A DNA stretch of 64,000 nt, from contig VBLC01000041.1 of NCBI GenBank assembly GCA_005879315.1, forward strand, positions 1-64,000, written 5' to 3'. Positions 19,062-28,211 of the stretch are shown piece after piece (position 1 is the stretch's first letter; every line of letters begins with the position of its first letter). The DNA is from Deltaproteobacteria bacterium. Its GTDB lineage: Bacteria > Myxococcota > Myxococcia > Myxococcales > 40CM-4-68-19. The translations under genes were made by a program, and so were the position numbers. The notes below the pieces were generated by a model. That model did no database searches. It was not told the DNA's origin and saw nothing but the letters and a program-made list of their open reading frames with translations.

Positions 19062-21737
19062 GTGAGCGAAAATCTCGACCTCGCGCAGCCGCGCGCCTCG
19101 GTCCCGCCCCGCCGGGCGCGCACCGCCGCCGACGGCTCCGCCCGCGCCGCGCAAGGCGAGCGCGAGATGCTCGAGGTCGGCGCGCTTCCCCCCGAGGCCG
19201 TTTTCACCCGCTTCGGAACGAGCGACAAGGGCCTCACGCCCGATCAAGTCGAAGAGCGGCTCGAGCGCGTCGGCCCCAACGAAGTCGAGCATGCGCGCCG
19301 GCTCGGCTTCTTCGGAGAGATCTTCCAGCGCTCGAAGAACCCGCTCGTCATCCAGCTGCTGGTCATCGCCGTCGTCTCGCTGGCGCTGGGCGACGTGCGC
19401 GCCGCAACGGTAGTCGGCGCGATGGTGATCCTCAGCGTCGCCCTCGGCTACGTGCAGGAGCGCCGCTCCAACAACGCCGTCGAGAAACTGCTCTCGATGA
19501 TCAAGGCCACCTGCACGGCCGTCCGCGCAGGCAAGGAGATCGAGCTCCCGCTGCGCGACCTGGTTCCCGGCGACCTGGTGGTGCTGGCGGCAGGCGACAT
19601 CGTTCCTGCCGACCTTCGGCTGGTGGCCACCAAGGACTTCTACGTCAGCCAGGCCGCCCTCACCGGCGAGTCGATGCCCATCGAGAAGACGGCCGCCGCC
19701 GCCGACACCGCCGGCAAGAACGCCATCGATCTCCCCAACGCCTGCTTCCAGGGCTCGAACGTCCTCTCCGGCACTGCCCGCGGCGTCGTGGTGAACACGG
19801 GCGCGCGCACCTATTTCGGCGCCATCTCCGCCCGCCTCGCCGGCCAGCGCGTGCTCACCAGCTTCGATCGGGGCATCGAGAGCTTCACCTGGCTGATGAT
19901 CCGCTTCATGGTGGTGATGGTGACGGTGGTCTTCTTCATCGTCGCTCTCACCAAGCACGACTGGGCCGGCGCGCTCCTCTTCGGACTCTCGGTGGCGGTG
20001 GGGCTCACGCCCGAGATGCTGCCGATGATCGTCACCGTCAATCTCTCCAAGGGCGCGATGGCGATGAGCAGGAAGCAGGTCATCGTCAAGCGACTCAACT
20101 CCATCCAGAACTTCGGCGCGATGGACGTGCTCTGCACCGACAAGACGGGCACCCTGACGCAGGATCGGATCGTCCTCGAGCGCTACGTCGACGTGACCAA
20201 TCGCGAGTCGGACGACGTCCTTCGCTACGCTTACATGAATTCGTACTACCAGACCGGCCTGCGCAATCTGCTCGACCGCGCCATCCTCGCCCACACCGAT
20301 CTCGACGTGGAGCGCAGCGCCCGCAAGGTGGACGAGATCCCTTTCGACTTCCAGCGCAAGCGCATGTCGGTGGTGATCGACTACCAGGGCGATCACGTCC
20401 TCATCTGCAAGGGAGCGGTGGAGGAGTTGTTCCGGGTCTGCACTCGCTACCAGGTCGACGACGACATCAACCCGCTCATCGACATGCTCAAGCAGGACCT
20501 GCTCGAGGAGTACGAGAACCTGAGCCGCGACGGCTACCGCGTCGTGGCCATCGCCTATCGCGAATTTCCACGCACCAAGGAAGTGTTCTCGACGGCGGAC
20601 GAGACCGATCTCGTCCTGCTCGGCTACCTGGCCTTCTTCGACCCTCCCAAGGACTCGGCGATGGCCGCGCTCGAGGCGCTGCGCAAGAGCGGCGTCGCCA
20701 CCAAGATCCTCACCGGCGACAACGCCCTCGTCACCCGGAAGGTGTGCCGCGACGTCGGCCTGGTCGTCGAGCAGGTGGTCACCGGCGATCAGCTGCGCGG
20801 GCTGGGCGAGGGCGAGCTCACCGACCTCGCCCGACGGGGGAACGTCTTTGCCCGCCTCACGCCCTCGCAGAAAGAGGACATCATCCGCGCCCTCCAGCGC
20901 GGCGGTCACGTGGTCGGCTTCCTCGGCGACGGAATCAACGACGCGCCGGCGATGAAGACGGCCGACGTCGGCATCTCCGTCGACACCGCCGTCGACGTCG
21001 CCAAGGAGTCAGCCGACATCATCCTGCTGAAAAAAAGCTTGCTGGTGCTCGAGGACGGAATCCTCGAGGGCAGACGGGTCTTCGGCAACATCACCAAGTA
21101 CGTCAAGATGGGCGCGAGCTCGAACTTCGGAAACATGTTCTCGGTCGTCGGCGGCAGTTACTTTCTTCCCTTCCTGCCGATGGCGCCCATCCAGGTTCTC
21201 GTCAACAACCTGCTCTACGACTTCTCGCAGGTGGGGATCCCCGCCGACCGCGTCGACGACGAGTACCTGGAGAAGCCGCGCAAGTGGAACATCGAGAACA
21301 TCAAGAAGTTCATGATTTTCATCGGGCCGATGAGCTCGATCTTCGACTACACCACCTTCTTCCTCATGCTCTATTTCTTTGGCTGCATCGCCTACAAGAC
21401 GACGCCGAATCTCGATCTGAAGGACCATTACGAGCGCCTCTTCCACACCGGCTGGTTCGTCGAGTCGCTGCTCACGCAGACCTTGATCGTGCACATCATC
21501 CGCACCAACCGCGTGCCTTTCTTCCAGAGCCGCGCCAGCTGGCCGCTCACGCTGACGACGCTCTCGGTGATGGCGGCCGCCTGCGCGCTTCCCTATTCGC
21601 CGATGGCCGACTATCTCGGCCTGGTGCGATTGCCCATGTCTTTCTGGCTGTGGATGCTGGCCACCTTGATCGCCTACTCCACGCTGACGCACTTCGTGAA
21701 GATGCGCTTCATCCGGCGCTACGGGGCCGACGAGTGA
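19062..21737 (+). CDS. mgtA: Magnesium-transporting P-type ATPase (MgtA-like)
   Basis: About 891 aa from GTG 19062; an open frame continues upstream, but this start matches the E. coli MgtA length of 898. P3-type signatures: TGES actuator loop, VGLTPEMLP in the ion-binding helix, DKTGTLTQD with the phosphorylated Asp, KGAVEEL (nucleotide domain), GDGINDAPAM, and the late helix NNLLYDFSQ. Inner-membrane Mg2+ import is the expected role. The stop overlaps the next gene (GTGA), coupling it to an EIIA-domain protein, which is unusual. No MgtL-like leader or Mg2+ riboswitch was recognised upstream. Confidence 0.93.
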   Translation: MSENLDLAQPRASVPPRRARTAADGSARAAQGEREMLEVGALPPEAVFTRFGTSDKGLTPDQVEERLERVGPNEVEHARRLGFFGEIFQRSKNPLVIQLLVIAVVSLALGDVRAATVVGAMVILSVALGYVQERRSNNAVEKLLSMIKATCTAVRAGKEIELPLRDLVPGDLVVLAAGDIVPADLRLVATKDFYVSQAALTGESMPIEKTAAAADTAGKNAIDLPNACFQGSNVLSGTARGVVVNTGARTYFGAISARLAGQRVLTSFDRGIESFTWLMIRFMVVMVTVVFFIVALTKHDWAGALLFGLSVAVGLTPEMLPMIVTVNLSKGAMAMSRKQVIVKRLNSIQNFGAMDVLCTDKTGTLTQDRIVLERYVDVTNRESDDVLRYAYMNSYYQTGLRNLLDRAILAHTDLDVERSARKVDEIPFDFQRKRMSVVIDYQGDHVLICKGAVEELFRVCTRYQVDDDINPLIDMLKQDLLEEYENLSRDGYRVVAIAYREFPRTKEVFSTADETDLVLLGYLAFFDPPKDSAMAALEALRKSGVATKILTGDNALVTRKVCRDVGLVVEQVVTGDQLRGLGEGELTDLARRGNVFARLTPSQKEDIIRALQRGGHVVGFLGDGINDAPAMKTADVGISVDTAVDVAKESADIILLKKSLLVLEDGILEGRRVFGNITKYVKMGASSNFGNMFSVVGGSYFLPFLPMAPIQVLVNNLLYDFSQVGIPADRVDDEYLEKPRKWNIENIKKFMIFIGPMSSIFDYTTFFLMLYFFGCIAYKTTPNLDLKDHYERLFHTGWFVESLLTQTLIVHIIRTNRVPFFQSRASWPLTLTTLSVMAAACALPYSPMADYLGLVRLPMSFWLWMLATLIAYSTLTHFVKMRFIRRYGADE

Positions 21738-22555
21738 AGGCGCTGCTCACCGCCCTGCGCGAAGGGCGCCTGGTCGAGCTGCCGGACGCAGACAAGGGAA
21801 AGTCGCTCGAGTTCCTCGCCAACCTGATCGAGGCGGTGCCCGACCTGCCCAGCGTGCCCGAGCTGTACGAAGCGATGATGGCGCGCGAGAAGTCGATGAA
21901 CACCGGCATCGGCAAGGGAGTGGCTTGCCCGCACGTGCGCGCGGCCGGAAATGGCGAGCTGGTCTGCGCCGTGGGCTGGAGCCGCTCCGGCATCGATTAC
22001 GGCGCGCCAGACGGCAAGAAGGTCCATCTCGTCGTCATGTATTACATCCCTGACTCGCAGAAGAACGTCTACTTGAAGGAGATCTCGTCCTTGGCCGCCG
22101 CGGTCCGGCGCGAGGGCGACATCTCCGCGCTGGCCAGCGCCGAGGACATCGCCACCGTGCGCGAGCGGCTGCTCGACTGGGTGAGCGCGGCGGTCGACGC
22201 CAGCATTCCCGAGGCCAAGGCGCGGATGATCCGCCTCGAGTCGCGGCAGGCGGTGACGGAGGCGGCGCCGCTCGCGACCGGGCCGGGGGCGCTGCAGATC
22301 TTCAACGTCCTCGTGCTGGACGCGCCTGGGCAGAAGCCGACCGTGCTCTGCCAGCAGCCCGACCTCGCCGCCGCGCTGGAGAAGGAGGATGGTCTCGGCG
22401 CCCTGGTTCAGCAGCGGGGCCAGTTCGATCGCGGCGGATATCGGCTCGTCTTCAACTCCGCCACGCAGTACGACAAGGGGCGCACGCTCTACGACTACTG
22501 GGCGGTGAAGACGGCGCCGCCGGCTTCGAGCCCGCCCCCGCCGCCGCGCAGCTGA
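21734..22555 (+). CDS. PTS EIIA(Ntr)-like protein with C-terminal extension
   Basis: 273 aa. Residues about 1-160 resemble PtsN/EIIA(Ntr), with the phosphorylatable His in GKGVACPHVRAAG (near 58) and the helix-rich tail DISALASAEDIATVRERLLD. The C-terminal 110 residues (ALQIFNVLVLDAPGQK..., DKGRTLYDYWAVKTA) form a separate domain I do not recognise, ending in a Pro-rich tail. GTG overlaps the mgtA stop by 4 nt. EIIA(Ntr) proteins regulate ion transporters by phosphorylation-dependent binding, so control of the adjacent Mg2+ ATPase is a natural inference. No EI or HPr gene is nearby. Confidence 0.82.
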   Translation: MKALLTALREGRLVELPDADKGKSLEFLANLIEAVPDLPSVPELYEAMMAREKSMNTGIGKGVACPHVRAAGNGELVCAVGWSRSGIDYGAPDGKKVHLVVMYYIPDSQKNVYLKEISSLAAAVRREGDISALASAEDIATVRERLLDWVSAAVDASIPEAKARMIRLESRQAVTEAAPLATGPGALQIFNVLVLDAPGQKPTVLCQQPDLAAALEKEDGLGALVQQRGQFDRGGYRLVFNSATQYDKGRTLYDYWAVKTAPPASSPPPPPRS

Positions 22556-22561
22556 GGCGGG

Positions 22562-23980
22562 TCACGCGAGCAAGAGCCCGCGGGGGACCAGCGCGCGCTC
22601 GAGCAGATCGAAGAGCGCCTGCACGGCGAGCGCCAGCAGCGCGGCGGGCACTGCTCCCTCGAGAATGAGGCCGGTGTCGGCCAGGCGGATGCCGGTGAGG
22701 ATGGGCTGACCGTAGCCGCCGGCGCCGATGAGCGCGCCGAGCGTGGCCGCGCCGACGTCGATCACCGCCGCCGTCTTGATCCCCGAGAGGATGCTGCGCG
22801 AGGCGAGGGGCAATTCCACCCTGGCCAGCACTGCGCGCTCGGGCAGACCGAGAGCATGCGCCGACTCGCGCAGCTCGGGCGCAATCCCGGAGAGGCCCGC
22901 GTGCGTGCCGCGCATGATGGGCAAGAGACTGTAGAGAAAAAGGGCGACGATGGCCGGCCCGGCGCCGATGCCGAGCAGCGGGATCATGAAGACGAGCAGC
23001 GCCAGGGAAGGAATGGTCTGCACCACTCCTGCGACGCCGAGCGCGACCTGTCCGAGCCTCCGCCAGCGGAAGGCGAGGATGCCGAGCGGCAGCGAGAAAG
23101 CGATGGCGGCGGCCAGCGAGACGGCCACGAGAAAGAGATGCTCGGCGGTGCGCTGCGCAATGCGCGCGGCCAACCCGGCGCTGGCGACCGGCCGGTCGAG
23201 GCCGAGCTTTTCGCGCAGGAAGTCGGAGGCGACTTGCGCCTCGGGTACGCGATCGATGAGCGCCCGCGCGTTCATGGCGATCATCTCCGGTGCGCTGATC
23301 GCGCCCGCAAGGCGGGCCAACGCGCGGGCGGCAGGAGCGGGGAGCGGCGCCCGGAAGAGGAAGACCGCCTGGTAGCGGGGAAAGGCGCGGCGGTCGTCCT
23401 CGAGGAGCGCGAGATCGCCGGCGCGAATCTCGGCGTCGGTGGAATAGAGGTCGGTCGCCTGGATGTCGCCGCTGCGCAGCGCGCGATAGGCCAGTTGGTG
23501 ATCCATGCCGCGGACGCGCGCCTGCGAGAGCCGATACACCTCGCGCAGGCGCGGCCAGCCGTCGCGCCGACGCAAGAATTCGTTGCTAAAGCCCAGCTCG
23601 ATGTTCGGCAGGCGCGAAAGGTCGCTGATGACGCGCACGCCCAGCCGCTCGGCGACGTCGCGCCGCATGCCGAGAGCGTAGTTGTCCTCGAAGCCGAGCG
23701 GATCGCTCATGCCCAGGCCGAGGCGCGCCAGCGCGCCGGGAAGATCCCGTTCGCCGGCGAGCATCTCCTCGGCGATCGTGCCGGTGTACTCGGGGTAGAT
23801 GTCGATCTGCCCCGCCCGCAGAGCCTCCCAGAGCACGCGGGTGCCGCCGAGCTCGCGCCGGTGCTCGGCGGGCGTGCCGTTGGCGCGCAGCGTCTGAACG
23901 GCGATCTCGGCGAGGATCACCGACTCGGTGAATTGCTTCGAGCCCACTTGAACGGCGAGGGCGAGGAGCAGCGCGGTCAC
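22562..23980 (-). CDS. Glycine betaine/choline-type ABC transporter: binding protein fused to permease
   Basis: 472 aa. After a short hydrophobic start, residues about 10-215 are an OpuAC/ProX-type substrate-binding domain (GSKQFTESVILAEI; AGQIDIYPEYTGT). Residues about 260-470 are the ProW/OpuBB-type permease, with the EAA-like loop ESAHALGLPERAVLARVELP and GAGGYGQPIL. The binding domain comes first, opposite to BusAB/OpuABC fusions where it is C-terminal. The ATG overlaps the ATPase stop (ATGA). The substrate (betaine, choline or another quaternary amine) is inferred from family only. Confidence 0.9.
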   Translation of the reverse strand: MTALLLALAVQVGSKQFTESVILAEIAVQTLRANGTPAEHRRELGGTRVLWEALRAGQIDIYPEYTGTIAEEMLAGERDLPGALARLGLGMSDPLGFEDNYALGMRRDVAERLGVRVISDLSRLPNIELGFSNEFLRRRDGWPRLREVYRLSQARVRGMDHQLAYRALRSGDIQATDLYSTDAEIRAGDLALLEDDRRAFPRYQAVFLFRAPLPAPAARALARLAGAISAPEMIAMNARALIDRVPEAQVASDFLREKLGLDRPVASAGLAARIAQRTAEHLFLVAVSLAAAIAFSLPLGILAFRWRRLGQVALGVAGVVQTIPSLALLVFMIPLLGIGAGPAIVALFLYSLLPIMRGTHAGLSGIAPELRESAHALGLPERAVLARVELPLASRSILSGIKTAAVIDVGAATLGALIGAGGYGQPILTGIRLADTGLILEGAVPAALLALAVQALFDLLERALVPRGLLLA

Positions 23981-24717
23981 GGCGCCCTCCGCTGCGCCCG
24001 GACGAAGCTGGTGACGAAGGGATCGACTGGCGCGCGGATCAGCTCCTCGACCGCTCCCTGCTGGACGATGCGGCCGGCGCGCATCAGCACGGCGCGGTCG
24101 GAGAGAAAAGCTGCCTCGGCGAGATCGTGCGTCACCAGCACCACCGTCTTGCGCAGGCGAGCGAAGACGTCGCGCAGGTCCTGCTGCAGCTCGAAGCGGG
24201 TCATGGGGTCGAGGGCGCCGAGCGGCTCGTCGAGGAGCAGCACCTCGGGGTCCAGCATCAGGGCGCGCATCAGGCTCACCCGCTGCGCCTGTCCGCCAGA
24301 GAGCTGCGAGGGGAATCGGCGCAGGGCATCGGGGGGCAGCCGCGCGATGTGCGCCAGCTCGGCGGCGCGCGCCTCGATCCGCTGCTCGTCCCAGCGCAGC
24401 CAGCGCGCGACCAGCGCGACGTTGCCGAGCGCGTCGAGATGGGGGAAGAGGCCGCCGCCCTGCACGACGTAGCCGATCTGCCGGCGGATGGCGGGCAACT
24501 CCGCGCGGGAGAGGGCGCGGCCGCGGAAGCGGACCTCGCCTGCGTCAGGCCAGACGAGGCCGTTGAGGAGCCGCAGCAGCGTCGATTTGCCGGCGCCGCT
24601 CGGACCGATCAGCGCCGTGGTGCTGCCGCTGGGGACGGAGAGGTCCAGAGGGCCGAGCGCGAACGCGTCGTCGTAGCGCTTGACGGCGCCGATGGTCTCG
24701 AAAGTGGGCTGGCCCAT
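23977..24717 (-). CDS. ABC transporter ATP-binding protein (OpuBA/ProV-like)
   Basis: 246 aa. Walker A GPSGAGKST, Q-loop YVVQGGG, signature LSGGQAQRV, Walker B VLLLDEPLGALDP and the switch His in VTHD. It lacks the C-terminal CBS pair of true ProV and ends soon after the ATPase domain. The start at 24717 gives the standard domain; a longer frame to 24759 adds a non-homologous leader. First gene of a two-gene operon with the binding-protein/permease fusion. Confidence 0.93.
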   Translation of the reverse strand: MGQPTFETIGAVKRYDDAFALGPLDLSVPSGSTTALIGPSGAGKSTLLRLLNGLVWPDAGEVRFRGRALSRAELPAIRRQIGYVVQGGGLFPHLDALGNVALVARWLRWDEQRIEARAAELAHIARLPPDALRRFPSQLSGGQAQRVSLMRALMLDPEVLLLDEPLGALDPMTRFELQQDLRDVFARLRKTVVLVTHDLAEAAFLSDRAVLMRAGRIVQQGAVEELIRAPVDPFVTSFVRAQRRAP

Positions 24718-24881
24718 CTGTGAGCCTGCGATGCTACCAAGTCGGAGGCGGGCGCACACCGCTCGCCTTCGCAGCAGGTCCTCCTCGGGTGCAGCGCATC
24801 GCCTCCGTTGCTGCGCTCGGATCGCAAATGCTACCGATTCGATCGGCCCTTTCGCGCTCCAGCTACGGGAGGATTGACGAC

Positions 24882-25133
24882 ATGGCAGGTAGATTCTTGA
24901 CGGCGGTGAGTCTGGCGATCGTGATGTTGAGCGCGGGCGCTCGCGCGGACGAAGCGCGAGATGCTTCCAGCGAGACGGTCGCTTCGGCCTCGGGCATGGT
25001 CCGCTCGCGGCCGGCGCGGCCGAGCGAGGCGCGCAAGCCGGGCAAGGCGAACGGGGTCAAGCCGGGCAAGCACTCGCCGCGGCAGACGCCGCGCGACGCG
25101 AGCGATCCGAACCTCGATCAGCATCTCGGTTAA
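24882..25133 (+). CDS. Small exported basic protein, unknown function
   Basis: 83 aa. Residues 1-23 are a signal peptide (VMLSAGARA, then DEARDA). The mature part is short, Lys/Arg/Pro-rich and probably disordered, with repeated KPGK (ARKPGKANGVKPGKHSP). GGGAGGA lies about nine bases before the ATG, which supports translation. No family recognised. Confidence 0.6.
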   Translation: MAGRFLTAVSLAIVMLSAGARADEARDASSETVASASGMVRSRPARPSEARKPGKANGVKPGKHSPRQTPRDASDPNLDQHLG

Positions 25134-25172
25134 CAGCGCCGTCGCGTCGCACGGTCGTACCCAACCGTCCCG

Positions 25173-25430
25173 TCAGCGGCGGCTGTCTTGACCTTTCAGC
25201 TCGCGCTCCGCCTGCAGCCAATCCGCCTGATCGCTTCCGTGCAGGGCGCCGCGTTCCTGCCATAGCTCGTAGGCGCGCCGCTCCACTTCCTCCCGTCTGG
25301 GCTCGCGCTCGCTCATCTGCGGAGCGCTCGGGCGGGTCGTCTCGCGCTCGTCCTGCGTGGGCGCGCGCCTGGCCGCCGGCTGCTTCGCGGGCGCAGACGC
25401 GGTCGGCTTCTTGCCGGTGATGGTCGCCAT
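25173..25430 (-). CDS. DUF2934-like small protein
   Basis: 85 aa. A Lys/Ala/Pro-rich N-terminal half is followed by the motif VERRAYELWQERGALHGSDQ and then ADWLQAEREL, which matches the small DUF2934 domain found in many proteobacteria. Function unknown. Start at 25430 because GGAGG lies five bases upstream. It is convergent with the small exported protein. Confidence 0.75.
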   Translation of the reverse strand: MATITGKKPTASAPAKQPAARRAPTQDERETTRPSAPQMSEREPRREEVERRAYELWQERGALHGSDQADWLQAERELKGQDSRR

Positions 25431-25551
25431 GGGGGCCTCCGTGGCGCCAAGTATGCGCGCGCAGCGGAAGATGCGCATCCACTCATCGACAGGGCTCGCT
25501 CGCGAGGCGCAGAGGTGCTATGCGAGCAGCCCACCGTCTCTGGGGGATGCC

Positions 25552-26913
25552 ATGACCAAGACGCTCATCGCCAGCCTTGCGCTGCTCGCGGCGCAGCCGG
25601 TTCTCGCAGACGTGATCGTGTTCCAGGGCGCTCGACTGATCGACGGCAGTGGGAAGGCGCCGCTGGAGAATGCAGTCATCGTCGTCGACGGCGGGCGCAT
25701 CGCTGCCGTCGGACCGGCGCGCAAGGTGCAGATTCCCGAGGGGGCGCGGCAGATCGATCTCAAGGGCCGCACCGTCATGCCCGGCATCATCAACGCCCAC
25801 GGTCACGTCGGGCTCGTCGCCGGCGGCAAGAACAGCGCCGACGCCTACACGCGCGAGAACGTTCTCGCCCAGCTGGCGCAGTACGAGCAGTACGGCGTCA
25901 CCGCCGTGCTCACTCTCGGCCTGAACCGCGATCTGGTCTACGACGTGCGCGACGAGCAGCGGCGCGGCGCCCTCGGCGGCGCCTCGCTCTTCACCGCCGG
26001 GCGCGGCATCGGCGTCCCCGACGGCGCTCCTCCCGTGCCGGTGGCTCCCGACCAGGTCTACCGTCCCAAGACGGTCGAAGAAGCCATCGCCGACGTGCGG
26101 GAGACGGCGTCGCACCATCCCGACTTCCTCAAGCTCTGGGTCGACGACGTCTACGGCAAGTTCCCCAAGATGCAGCCAGCCATCTTCCATGCGGCCATCG
26201 AGGAAGCGCACAAGAACGGCGTCAAGGTCGCCTCGCACGTCTTCTATCTGGAGGACGCCAAGGAGCTGGTCCGCGACGGCGTCGATGCGCTGGCGCACAG
26301 CGTGCGCGACCAGGCGGTGGATGCGGCGCTGATCGATCAGATGAAGCAGCGCGGGACGTTCTATGTCTCGACTTTTACCGTGGACGAGTCCGCGTTCCGC
26401 TTCGCCGACGAGCCGGCGCTGCTCGACGATCCTTTCCTCGCCGGAGCGCTCGCTCCCGAAGTCATCCAGCAGTTCCGCAGCGCCGAGTACCGGCAGAAGG
26501 TCGCGGCCGATCCCAACCTGCCGAAGATCCGCTCGGCGCTCGCCAACGGCATGCACAACCTCAAGGCGCTGCACGACGCGGGCGTGCACATCGCTTTCGG
26601 CACGGACTCGGGCGCGAACCCGGCGCGCATCGCCGGCTGGGCCGAGCATCGCGAGCTGGAGATGATGGTAGCGGCCGGGCTCAAGCCCATGCAGGCCATC
26701 GTCGCGGCGACGCGCGGGAGCGCGCAGATGCTCGGCGCCGCCGACCGCGGCACGCTGGAGAAAGGCAAGCGCGCCGACTTCCTCGTGCTGGCCGGAAATC
26801 CCCTCGACGACATCCGCAATACGCGGAAGCTCGTCGCCATCTGGCACGGCGGGCGCGAGGTCAAGCCTCGCGTCCCGCCCGCCGCCGGCGCTACTGCGAG
26901 TGCGCCACGGTGA
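25552..26913 (+). CDS. Exported amidohydrolase (imidazolonepropionase-like)
   Basis: 453 aa. Signal peptide about 1-19 (AAQPVLA). Metal-dependent amidohydrolase signatures: INAHGHVG (HxH), later His in KVASHVF and ALAHSVRD, and Asp in FGTDSGAN; typical C-terminal GTLEKGKRADFLVLAGNPLDD. This is the superfamily of imidazolonepropionase-like periplasmic enzymes including Xaa-Pro-type dipeptidases. Substrate not predictable. GGGGGA lies before the ATG. The 3' end overlaps the convergent lipoprotein gene by 23 bp. Confidence 0.92.
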   Translation: MTKTLIASLALLAAQPVLADVIVFQGARLIDGSGKAPLENAVIVVDGGRIAAVGPARKVQIPEGARQIDLKGRTVMPGIINAHGHVGLVAGGKNSADAYTRENVLAQLAQYEQYGVTAVLTLGLNRDLVYDVRDEQRRGALGGASLFTAGRGIGVPDGAPPVPVAPDQVYRPKTVEEAIADVRETASHHPDFLKLWVDDVYGKFPKMQPAIFHAAIEEAHKNGVKVASHVFYLEDAKELVRDGVDALAHSVRDQAVDAALIDQMKQRGTFYVSTFTVDESAFRFADEPALLDDPFLAGALAPEVIQQFRSAEYRQKVAADPNLPKIRSALANGMHNLKALHDAGVHIAFGTDSGANPARIAGWAEHRELEMMVAAGLKPMQAIVAATRGSAQMLGAADRGTLEKGKRADFLVLAGNPLDDIRNTRKLVAIWHGGREVKPRVPPAAGATASAPR

Positions 26914-27703
26914 AGGTGTTGCAGGCGCTCCAGACCAGCTTCACGCCGACGTCGTCGTACTGAGCGCCGCTGGCCGCCGCGGGCCGCTGCGTCCAGACGC
27001 GCTTGACCTCGACCGAGCCCGAAGTGATGCAGGGGGTCTGGCCGCCCTGGTAGGTGACGTCGACGAGGGCGGCGGTAGCGATGCCGAAGTTGATGGTCTG
27101 GCCCTGGCTGCTGACCGAGCCGCCGAAGTCGGCGGTGGCATTGCCGGTGACCTTGGTGCTGGTGACGGTGAGGCTGCCCGCCTCGTGCAGGTTGAAGTTG
27201 AAGTTGATGGTCTGACCGGTGCTGCTGGTCTCCGTGCCGCTGAAGCTGCCCGAGATGTTCCAAGTCACGGAGTTGGCGGTGGCGGTGATGCTGCCATTGA
27301 TGGTGATGCTCGTGCCCGCCGAGCTGTCGGTGCAGTTGTTGAAGGTGACGGTGTTGCCGCTCACGGTGCCGCAGGAGCTCAGGTCGGCGGCGCTGCGGAG
27401 CGCGCTGCTGATGGTGACGTCCCCAGGGAGGCGGACCGGCACGCCGGAGCTGCCGAAGGCCAGCGAACCGAGCACCATGGCAAAGTCGACGACCGAGGCG
27501 CCCGACGTTGCCGAGGGCGAGCTGCTGAACGAGCTGGCGGCGGAGAGATTCGTCGTAGCCGTCGAGGCGGCCGTCTGATCCGATGAGGTGGGTGTCTGCG
27601 CCGATCCGTAAGCGAAGTTCCGCGAAAGAGCGGCATTGCCGCCGCCGCCGCAAGCCGCCAGGAACATCGCCGCGGCGCCAAGGTACGACAGTGTGATCTT
27701 CAT
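26891..27703 (-). CDS. Lipoprotein, Ser/Thr-rich beta-structured, unknown function
   Basis: 270 aa. Type II signal peptide with lipobox FLAAC (Cys near 18) followed by GGGG, suggesting an outer-membrane lipoprotein with a flexible linker. The body is Ser/Thr/Gly-rich with alternating hydrophobic strands (TVSGNTVTFNNCTDSSAGTS; TINFNFNLHEAG), like an extended beta-sheet or adhesin-style domain, with several Cys. No family recognised. It is convergent with the amidohydrolase. Start at 27703 gives the clean signal peptide; GTG-type starts upstream are less likely. Confidence 0.7.
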   Translation of the reverse strand: MKITLSYLGAAAMFLAACGGGGNAALSRNFAYGSAQTPTSSDQTAASTATTNLSAASSFSSSPSATSGASVVDFAMVLGSLAFGSSGVPVRLPGDVTISSALRSAADLSSCGTVSGNTVTFNNCTDSSAGTSITINGSITATANSVTWNISGSFSGTETSSTGQTINFNFNLHEAGSLTVTSTKVTGNATADFGGSVSSQGQTINFGIATAALVDVTYQGGQTPCITSGSVEVKRVWTQRPAAASGAQYDDVGVKLVWSACNTFTVAHSQ

Positions 27704-27810
27704 TGTTCGCCCCCTTTGCATTCCATACTAAGGCCTTTGGGGGTGAGCGCAATTTAGTTCTCTTAACCGCCGGTCTTCAGGTCGGTTCAGCAATCCAGCT
27801 GGAGGGACCG

Positions 27811-28206
27811 ATGAAAACACTGACGATGGCAATGCTCGCCGGCGCGCTCCTCTGCGGCGCCGCGCGCGCGGACGACAACGACGCTCTCGACCAGAAGGTC
27901 GCGGCCGACAAGCAGAAGCTGCACGACGATCGGCAGAAGGTGCAGGGCGACGAGAAGCAGGAAAAGGCGGACAGGTCGCAGCTGCGCAGCGATCGCGAGC
28001 AGCTGGAGAAGGATCGGGCCGCGGGCAACAAGGACGCGGTCAAGGCCGACCTGGCGAAGCTGAAGGACGACCGCGGCAAGCTGCGCGCGGACGAGAAGAC
28101 CGAGCGCGGAGACCGCAAGGAGCTGCGCGAGGACCGCAAGGACCTGCGGGCGGATCGCAAGGCCGACCGGAAGGAAGATCGCAAGGATCGGCAGAAGAAG
28201 CACTAG
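27811..28206 (+). CDS. Exported highly charged coiled-coil protein
   Basis: 131 aa. Signal peptide about 1-20 (LLCGAARA). The mature protein is almost entirely charged Lys/Asp/Arg/Glu helix. It carries a loose heptad-like repeat around D-R/K-x-x-L and ends in the DRK-repeat tail RADRKADRKEDRKDRQKKH. GGAGG is six bases before the ATG. No family assigned; similar low-complexity exported helices occur in myxobacteria. It could be structural or a polyelectrolyte binder. Confidence 0.65.
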   Translation: MKTLTMAMLAGALLCGAARADDNDALDQKVAADKQKLHDDRQKVQGDEKQEKADRSQLRSDREQLEKDRAAGNKDAVKADLAKLKDDRGKLRADEKTERGDRKELREDRKDLRADRKADRKEDRKDRQKKH

Positions 28207-28211
28207 CGCGG

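Noticed and set aside
24718-24881. Two ATGCTACC direct repeats upstream of the small exported protein
   Set aside because: Too short and too few to call as a regulatory element.
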